From contig AP025051.1 of NCBI GenBank assembly GCA_036186865.1, positions 21,629,820 through 21,693,819 of the forward strand: a DNA stretch of 64,000 nucleotides. Reading direction: 5' to 3'. The notes below the pieces were generated by a model, which searched no databases, was not told the origin of the DNA, and saw only the letters and a list, made by a program, of their open reading frames with translations. Made by a program: the position numbers and the translations under genes. Origin of the DNA: Eustoma russellianum. Its lineage: Eukaryota; Streptophyta; Magnoliopsida; Gentianales; Gentianaceae. Positions 56,595 to 64,000 of the stretch are shown piece by piece (position 1 is the first letter of the stretch; every line of letters begins with the position of its first letter).

Positions 56595-57768
56595 TCAGGT
56601 TCTTTCCAACTCCATGTCTCTGTAGTGATGCCACTTTTTGTATCTTTGATGACCAGCCAGGACTGGCCTAAGACGCGGTGCAGATTGGCATTTCAGACAG
56701 CAGCATCCTCTAAGATGATTTGTACAAGACATGCAGCACCTGAACCAACCCAAGAAAAAAACGCATGAAAAAGAAAATGCAAGACTGAAGAAAAGAAAAT
56801 AAGCTGGTGCAACAATGAATCACGGTCCTGCCACAGTAATGCCTACACTCCATCCATCAAGTATTTTTATTTCCAAAAATTTTTCACTACGGAATTCATA
56901 GCAATAGGAATTTGACCCGCAATACAAGCTTGGAAGCTGACATAAATTCAAGGAAAATAGGATGAAAAGGTATCGCCGAAGGTACACAAATTCACAGCTA
57001 AAATTTCCTAAAAGCAGCCTTAAGATACAAGCAACTGTTTCAGCTTTACATTAAAAAGATATGTCACTGGAAGTTTGAGCCCAATAATCAGAACACACCA
57101 GAGAAGACTCCTACGATGATAACTCTATTTTTCTTTCATCGAGTTTTCTAAAAGCGTATGAGCTTACCCTATAAATTGGGAGGGCAGGATCTCAGTAACT
57201 TCTTGTTGGATACAGCTATAAACCTAAGTTATTCTTAGAACTGGTCTTTTTGACACTCTTGTTTCAATGCATTCTCAAGGCGTTATTCTTAGAACTGATC
57301 TTTTTTGGCACTTATTTCAATGCATTCTCAAGCCGCTGGACATCCAAATATAAGCCCGATGGGAGATGCCATGTCCCCAAAAATTTACATGTTAAAGAAA
57401 GCGTGCCAATGGATTTTTATTTGGTTTCTTTAACAGATAAGAACTTCTAATGGAAACGTTAATGGTGCATACCACAGCACCAATTAGCAACTTACAGAAA
57501 AAGGAGATTGCAGTCGAGGTTTGCACAATTGCGATGCCTTAGCTCAGATACTTGCGAACCACATATGTAACATCCCCCAAAAGAACTATCCAGGGAGGCA
57601 GCTGGTGCTTGGCCATCAGTCCTAACTTCAGGCTTGTAGGTGGAAGGAGGTAGAGAAAGGCGACCATCAAAAACAAATAAATTTCCAAACCAGCCTGCAG
57701 GACCTTCATTCTTTAAGTAATTGGATATGCCGCCCTTCAGAGTATACAGTCTTTTGAAACCACGTTGC
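56595..57768 (-). CDS. STR8: Rhodanese-like protein 8 (STR8 type), last two coding exons
   Basis: Minus strand, partial. Penultimate exon 57768-57496 starts after a gtgtggcag acceptor and encodes QRGFKRLYTLKGGISNYL, NLFVFDGRLSLPP and CYICGSQVSELRHRNCANLDCN, ending at a gtaagt donor. The last exon 56739-56595 follows a ttggttcag acceptor and encodes CCMSCTNHLRGCCCLKC, LRPVLAGHQRYKKWHHYRD and a TGA stop. Splicing keeps the frame (CT|G gives Leu before Cys-Cys). The product is the C-terminal part of the rhodanese domain plus the Cys-rich zinc-binding tail of the plant chloroplast rhodanese-like 8 family (UPF0176-like). The exon with the active-site CTGG(I)RC loop and the transit peptide are not in the window. 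Both exons look intact. Confidence 0.85.
57229..57337. repeat. 54-bp tandem duplication in the last STR8 intron
   Basis: ttattcttagaactg..tttcaatgcattctcaag occurs twice, 54 bp apart, inside the 756-bp intron 56740-57495. Open frames across it are accidental. Confidence 0.7.
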
Positions 57769-60394
57769 CTGCCACACAGGAAAGGAACTTCTTGGTGCAT
57801 CAAAGGCTACAAAGGAGTTACCAGAAACTAAAGAGTTGGTAATAGGCATGAAGTTATTCTTCAAACTACAAATTGCAAGGAAATCCAAAAAGAAATTGTC
57901 AGTAAATAACTAGATTGACATAAATAAATTACATAAATCAAATAAAGAGACACATTATTGGAAACTACTCAAAGAACCTGAGACCTTATAGTGAGGTAGA
58001 GCCCAAGGTTACATTAAACATGGTACGTTCTGTATGCAGAGATATCAGGAATGGAAGTCGAAAGCAAGTCTAATTCATTGTGCACTGGGGGTATACCTCT
58101 TCGACTCATCAAAAGGATCCGGACTTGTTGGATCACAGAACACTTGTAAGGGATGTGTAAGTAAAGATAGTATGATATGATATTCAATGTTCACACTCAT
58201 AGCACGTCCAGTTGATTCCATGTCTGTTGTTGTATGAATCAACTGTGTTCACCTTCTAATTTTTCTTCAATGATCTATTCTACTCCAGGAACGGTCAAAT
58301 ATTCAACCTGGTTCATGATCGACATCTGATCTAGTATGGTCGAACCAGATCGCAGATAGGAGAGGGGGGAGGGGGGAGTGAATTCCAGCGACCCTAGTGG
58401 AGCTCACTGAACTACAATATTCTTCTCTTCCAACTAGACTTTTCTTTTATAGCCAACTTTCGCTTAAAAAAAAGGATGCCAATAAATGGTGTAACACGCC
58501 AAATGTTCCTGTCTCCTTCTCTATCCAGAAAAAGGTGTATGCTCTTAAAGAAAATTCCTTTAAAACATTAACTGGTACTTTCCCTGTCCATTGCCCGGCT
58601 AAGGCTTCAATCTTTTAGAAGGTGCAACAGATCTTGAGAATTTCATCCATGTTCAATGTCCAGTACAAAATTTTTTTTCTGAAAGAATCTGCTATGTGAT
58701 TAAGCATCTCATTGTCCATTGATTTCTTGGAGTTCCAACCTACTTCAGAACAGTAAACTTGTTCATAAGACTTCTATTACAGCCACTAGAAGACTGTCAT
58801 CTTGGGATGAAATATCAGGATCAGAGGAGCAACTTACTCTGCATCGAACATAGTTGCAGGCAAAAAGTGTTTTCCAAATTCTTGACAATGGAATTATTTT
58901 ATGAAATCCCAAATCTGCAAACCTGAAAAAGGTGGATTCAGAACCAACTTCTTGTTTCTTTATTTATTTTTTCTCTTCCCTATAGTCTCGACGTAGTTTT
59001 CTCACTCTTATCGATCAACCACTCCTATCTCTAATCTTGTTAGTGCTTTTAGCTTTGCGTTTGTTCCCTCATATAAAGGATATTAGATTTGTTCGCAGAT
59101 GATAACATGCATGGTGCAGTAACGATGGAGGCCAGCAAGTAGCCCACTCTAAAACAAGACAGGTGAGAATGAACGGTGGGAGGTCACTGATCTTGGACTT
59201 GGCCAAGGTTAGGCATCCTTAATACTGAAATAAACGACCAGAGGAAAGATATTCTAAGTTTTCTTTTCCCCCATAGTCTTAAATGTCAATTTCACTATCC
59301 AAAAGGCGAAATGGCTTCAGTTGTCTTCCAAGATGAGCATTTCTCTAACAATAACCCTGGGTCTTTTTTATTTATTTATTTTTTTGTCCATAATAGCCAA
59401 CGAGGAATCTGAGCATCTCATTGTCCATTGATTTCTTGGAGTTCCAACCTACTTCAGAACAGTAAACTTGTTCATCAGACTTCTATTACAGCCACTAGAA
59501 GACTGCCATCTTGGGATGAAATATCAGGGTCAGAGGAGCAACTTACTCTGCATCGAACATAGTTGCAGGCAAAAAGTGTTTTCCAAATTCTTGACAATGG
59601 AATTATTTTATGAAATCCCAAATCTGCAAACCTGAAAAAGGTGGATTCAGAACCAACACCTTGTTTCTTTATTTATTTTTTCTCTTCCCTATAGTCTCGA
59701 TGTAGTTTTCTCACTCTTATCGATCAACCACTCCTATCTCTAATCCTGTTAGTGCTTTTAGCTTTGCGCTTGTTCCCTCATATAAAGGATATTAGATTTG
59801 TTCGCAGATGGTAACATGCATGGTGCAGTAACGATGGAGGCCAGCAAGTAGACTAGCCCACTCTAAAACAAGACAGGTGAGAATGAATGGTGGGAGGTCA
59901 CTGATCTTGGACTTGACCAAGGTTAGGCATTCTTAATACTGAAATAAACGACCAGAGGAAAGATATTCTAAGTTTTCTTTTCCCCCCCAGTCTTAAATGT
60001 CGATTTCACTATCCAAAAGGCAAAATGGCTTCAGTATTATTCCAAGATGAGCATTTCTCTAACAATAACCCTGGGTCTTTTTTATTTATTTATTTTTTTG
60101 TCCATAATGGCCAACGAAGAATCTGAGCATCTGAACTCTGGAAAATTCAGAAACAAAGAGTTTTTGGTTTAGTACTACAATTGCACAAACCAACAAACTC
60201 TGGAAAGATGAACCATATCGGACCACAAAAAACAAAATACCAAGTCAGACACGTGAGACAATAATCATTTGAACTTGTGGATGGACCAGCAAAATCACCA
60301 AACAATTTCAGTTTTCAAGGTCAAAGACTAGAAAGTAAAACAGATCCTCAAAAGTTTTTATGACCATGAAGTATTCTGGTCTTCAAACGAAGAT
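57769..60394 (-). other. Probable STR8 intron, 5' part outside the window
   Basis: Upstream of the penultimate exon no further rhodanese exon could be read on the minus strand, although the family needs one directly before QRGF. The stretch therefore looks like a long intron that continues past the copia element D. It contains a 0.7-kb tandem duplication (58703-60125) and a G-rich run near 58363. A minus-strand stretch near 58090-58150 has a short open frame but matches nothing I can place. Confidence 0.45.
58703..60125. repeat. Tandem duplication, two units of about 0.71 kb
   Basis: Unit 1 is 58703-59411 and unit 2 is 59412-60125, both starting agcatctcattgtccattg. They are about 97-98% identical by eye, with small indels such as the extra gacta near 59853. 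A third start (agcatctg) follows at 60126 and then diverges. Each unit ends with ttttatttatttatttttttg and a ccataat(a/g)gccaacga motif. No exon recognised inside. Confidence 0.85.
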
Positions 60395-60399
60395 TAAAG

Positions 60400-60626
60400 T
60401 GTAGAAATTAACACTTGAATAATTGAATGAGAAGTTTGATAATATTGAACAATAGTATGAAGAGAAAAATTACAGAGCAGAAATTCTGTCTTAACCTCTT
60501 ACTCACTATGAAGACTTATTTATACAGCTGTACAAGTAAGAGAAAAAGAATGCTTCTAACGGTAACAAAACAGGAGAAGCCAACGGCTATAACTGTACAT
60601 CCTAATATTAACAAGCATTTTCAACA
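60400..60626 (-). repeat. D 3' LTR (227 bp)
   Basis: On the minus strand it starts TGTTGAAAATGC next to the polypurine tract and ends ..AATTTCTACA. It is very short for an LTR but contains a TATA box and a plausible downstream leader, as in other compact copia LTRs. Confidence 0.75.
60517..60524 (-). promoter_or_regulatory. TATA box of the D LTR
   Basis: Minus-strand tataaata (in gctgtataaataag), about 105 bp into the LTR. Confidence 0.55.
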
Positions 60627-63600
60627 CCCTCCCTCAAGCTTGGCATATATGTTTGTACATCCAAGCTTGGATAGAAGTTTATGAAATAGGCCAAGAGAGA
60701 CAGCCTTTGTAAGAATATCAGCAACTTGCTTGGATGAACTAATATGCTCCAGTGTTTGATCCTCCATATTTTCTCTAATGAAGTGCCTATCAATTTCAAC
60801 ATGCTTTGTTTTGTCATGATGGACCGGATTTTCTGCCATATGAATAGCAAAGACATTATCACAAAAGGCAGTAATTTTCAGATCAGAATGTAATTGATGT
60901 AAATCTTTTAAAACCCTTTTTATCCAAAGTCCTTCACAAAGACCAAGTGCCAAAGCTCTTAGTTCAGCCTCAGCACTGCTACGTGCGACAACAGTTTGTT
61001 TTTTACTTCTCCATGTAACAAGATTTCCCCAAAGGAAGGTACTGTAGCTAGATGTAGATCTCATATCACTTTTAGACCCCCCCCCCCCTCCCCCAGTCAG
61101 CATCCGTGTAAACCTGTATATTTCTACAGGCATGCTTACCAAAAAACAATCCTTGACCTGGAGCACCTTTAAGATATCTTAGTATTCTCATAACAGATTG
61201 TAAATGAAGAGCAGTTGGTGCATGCATGAATTGACTTACATAGCTAACTGCATAGAAAATATCTGGCCTAGTATGGGACAAATAAATTAACTTACCAACA
61301 AGTTTCTGATAGGAGTGTATGTCAGATAGAAGTTCAGTGTCCTGAGGATTCTTACCTGTTCCTCTTGGTTCCATTGGCGTTGAAACTGGCTTACAACCAG
61401 TCATGCCAGTCTCTTGTAGAAGATCAAGGATATACTTACGTTGGAAAATTACCATACCAGCCTTGCTTCTCCCTACTTCCATACCAAGGAAGTATCTCAA
61501 GTGGCCAAGATCTTTAATTCCAAACTTAGCCGCAAGATATTCTTTTGCTTTATCAATTTCTATGTTACAGTTTCCAGTCAAAATTATGTCATCAACATAT
61601 ACAATGAGAATAACACAAAAAATACCAGAAGCATAGACAAACAATGTGTGATCACTGCTGGCCTGTTTGAAACCGTATAACCTAACAACAGCTGTGAATT
61701 TACTAAACCATGCCCTAGGAGATTGTTTTAAACCATAAATAGACCGTTTTAGTTTGCATATTTTTCCTCTAGTTTCAGTTGTTTCATAACCTGGAGGAAT
61801 GTCCATATACACTAACTCTTTCAATTCTCCATTTAAAAAGCATTTTTGATATCCAATTGTACTAATTTCCAATCAAGGTTTACAGCAATGGAAAAAATGA
61901 TTCTGATTGTATTTAACTTAGAAACAGAGGCAAAAGTCTCTAAATAATCAATCCCATATGATTGTGTATACCCCTTTGCCACAAGTCTAGCTTTATATCT
62001 ATTTAGAGTACCATCAGCATTATATTTCAGAGAGAAAACCCATTTACAGCCTACAGGAGTAATGTTATCTGGTTTAGGAACAATTTCCCAGGTGTCATTT
62101 TCACCAGAGCAGACATCTCATCATGCACAGCCTGTTTCCACCCTGGACGGTCAAATGCTTCTTTAATTGAATGAGGAATGATTTGAGTGTCAAGATGTAC
62201 ATTGAATGATCTAAATGCAGAATTAAGTCTGTTGTAAGACACTACTTTATCCAACGAATGTACTGTAGTAAAACCTTTATGACCAAGAAATTTGTGGTAC
62301 CTTACACATTCCCTGGTACCCTTCCTCTGTGCAATAGGTAAAGAATCTGATGTAGAGGGAAACATATCTAACCTTGGCTCAGAGTCCTGCTCAACAGATT
62401 CAAAACGCATAGGATTAGAGAGATCAGCAGAAGGACAATGATCAGATATTGCCTGTCCCCGTTTTCTCTGATAAACCTGAGCAATGGGTGGTCTGGTGTT
62501 GATTTGCCCAAGACCATCTGGATGCATCTCAGCACCCAATGTATTGTCCTCATCAGAAGGTTTTGCACCTGTATTAAGCTCATCTCCGCCAATAGGAGAT
62601 ACGTCTATAATGCTCCAGAAGTGATCCTGGCCAGTACTAGAGCTAGGACCACTTGGTAAATAGGAGTGAAAATACGATGTAGTTTCATCAAATGTAACAT
62701 CTAATGTAGTGTACATCTTCCTAGTAGTGGGACAGAAACACTTATAACCTTTCTGTGTGTCAGAATAGCCCAAAAACACACACTTAATAGACCTTTTATC
62801 TAGTTTTCCCCTATGCTGAGATTGTAGATATACATAGGCAACACATCCAAAAATTTTAAAAGCAAGCTCAGACAATAGCAAGCAAAGAGGAAAAGCAGTT
62901 AATAATTTATCTCTTGGACACACAAAATTTAATACTCTTGAAGGCATACGGTTTATGAGGTAAACAGCAGTAAGGACTGCTTCACCCCACAAATACTTGG
63001 GAACAGCCATTGTGAACATTAGTGACCTAGCAATTGAGAGAATATGTCTATGTTTCCTCTCAGCAATTCCATTTTGCTGAGGGGTATAGACATTGGACGT
63101 TTGGTGGTGAATACATTTTTCTGCTAATATAGCTTTCATAGCCTGATCCATGTATTCACTACCATTGTCAGTCCGAAGGTTCTTGATACAAGTGTTAAAC
63201 TGATTCTGGACAAGAGAGAGAAACGTTTTAAACACCTGTGACAACTCATATTTATGTTTCATCAAATAAATCCAGGTTACCCTGGTATGATCATCAACAA
63301 ATATAACAAACCATCGACTGCCACTAACATTAAGGACTCTAGAGGGTCCCCAAATGTCAGAGTGAACCAAGTTAAAAGGTCTACTTTCTTCATAAAGCCG
63401 TGGAGGGTACTGAGCCCTTGATTGTTTTCCATACAAACATGTTTCACATTTAAGTGATTCAAGAGAAATGCCAGAGAAAAGATTAGGTTTAACCTTCTTA
63501 AGGTATAAAAAGCTAGGATATCCTAACCTTCTATGCCAAAGCAAAATGAGATCAATTCTAGACTTATCTATTCTAGAGACACTGATTCTGTCTGTGGAAG

Positions 63601-64000
63601 AATACACACTAGAATTGGCCTTGATACAGCTTTTTCTTCCAGTGACCAAAAAATACAGCCCATCTTGATGATTAGCACTGCCAATCATCTCCCTGGAAGT
63701 ATGCTCCTTCACAGCTTTCTCCTGAAAGCATGAAGAGGCAGTGGATAAAAAATAGCATTGGTCAGGAGAAAACACAGTCCAACACTTGTTATCTGTCATG
63801 AGTTGCCTAACAGAGATGAGATTACAGTCAAGACCAGGGACATACAAAACACGTTTAAGAATGAGACTTTGGGAAATCTGAACATTTCCACAGCCTAAAA
63901 TATCAATACTGTCCCCGTTTGCAACTCTGACTTTTCTGGGATAGGTAAACAAAATGATGTTTTGTAAGATTGATTTATCAAACGTCATGTGATTGGTTGC
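60627..64000 (-). pseudogene. D pol (PR end, INT, RT, RNase H), broken
   Basis: Open from 63988 to 62051 (645 codons): protease C-terminal part (RVANGDSIDILGCG..LYVPGL), integrase zinc region LWHRRLGYPSF and CETCLYGK, core HSDIWGPSR, IFVDDHTR, LRTDNGSEYM and QQNGIAERKHR, then a variable linker. RT continues after a one-base loss near 62095 (KARLVAKGYTQ) and another near 61838, then YGLKQSPRAWF, VYVDDIILTG and DADW (61872-61072). RNase H follows after a C/G homopolymer at 61077-61094 (VARSSAEAE, HDKTKHVEIDRHF), ending near 60640. Oddity: the second zinc-site His of the integrase is Tyr (LGY instead of LGH). Confidence 0.85.

Larger units (their letters stand above)
60400..64000 (-). mobile_element. 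Ty1/copia element D, 5' part outside the window
   Basis: Minus-strand element with a short 3' LTR (60626-60400), polypurine tract (cttgagggagggtg) and pol reading from the right window edge. The likely target duplication base run next to the LTR is taaag (60395-60399); its partner lies outside. The short LTR and domain style (RT with VYMDIPPGY, RNase H with WRSKKQ..VARSSAEAE) fit compact plant copia lineages rather than SIRE. Confidence 0.85.

Noticed and set aside
57250..57450. 66-codon open frame inside the STR8 region
   Set aside because: It lies on the opposite strand within the last intron and crosses the 54-bp tandem duplication; nothing supports translation.
58090..58150. Short minus-strand frame as a missing rhodanese exon
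   Set aside because: It lacks the active-site Cys loop and has a stop within a few codons; no convincing splice pair.
58397..58618. 73-codon plus-strand open frame
   Set aside because: No similarity to a known protein; lies in the presumed intron.

Overview
This is plant nuclear DNA, almost certainly from an angiosperm. It holds plant-type Ty1/copia and Ty3/gypsy LTR retrotransposons, a plant LINE whose ORF2 carries a C-terminal RNase H, a Mutator-type MITE, and one host gene with introns: the 3' part of a chloroplast rhodanese-like gene (STR8 type) on the minus strand near the right end. I cannot name the species. Nearly everything else is a nest of retrotransposons.

Left part (1-14964). 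A decayed gypsy piece comes first: a pol tail, an LTR, an initiator-Met-type primer site and a broken gag. A possible minus-strand copia LTR follows. Next is a SIRE/Maximus-like copia element whose left LTR belongs to one subfamily ('A') and whose right LTR belongs to a related but different one ('B'). An inverted piece of an A LTR follows.

Middle (14965-24962). A very decayed chromovirus 3' end has a long LTR, and a 5'-truncated LINE with an uninterrupted ORF2 sits inside that LTR. A 184-bp MITE with a 9-bp target duplication and some AT-rich DNA with small repeats follow.

Right part (24963-56010). One copia element, C1, is spread over 31 kb between two copies of the target duplication aaggt. 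Three A-family insertions split it, each with its own 5-bp duplication: N1 (28416-36606, minus, aaaag), N2 (38176-50735, plus, gttta) and N4 (50891-53958, solo LTR, ggtaa). N2 is itself split by solo LTR N3 (42135-44582, minus, atatc). The left LTR of N1 holds a 197-bp LINE tail with a 16-bp duplication. N1 keeps LTRs, primer site, gag and polypurine tract but has lost all of pol, so it looks like a gag-only (TR-GAG-like) non-autonomous element.

Right end (56011-64000). C1 landed about 0.6 kb downstream of the STR8 stop codon. The last two STR8 coding exons are present. Upstream sequence, presumably a long intron, holds a 0.7-kb tandem duplication and a minus-strand copia element (D) that runs off the window. 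The exon with the rhodanese active-site loop is not in the window.

Every transposon pol gene I could read is broken except the LINE ORF2. The signals I find most unusual are the gag-only element, the variable number of one long palindrome in A LTRs, paired in-frame stops at the gag/pol border shared by two A copies, and the mismatched LTR pair at 5064-14442.
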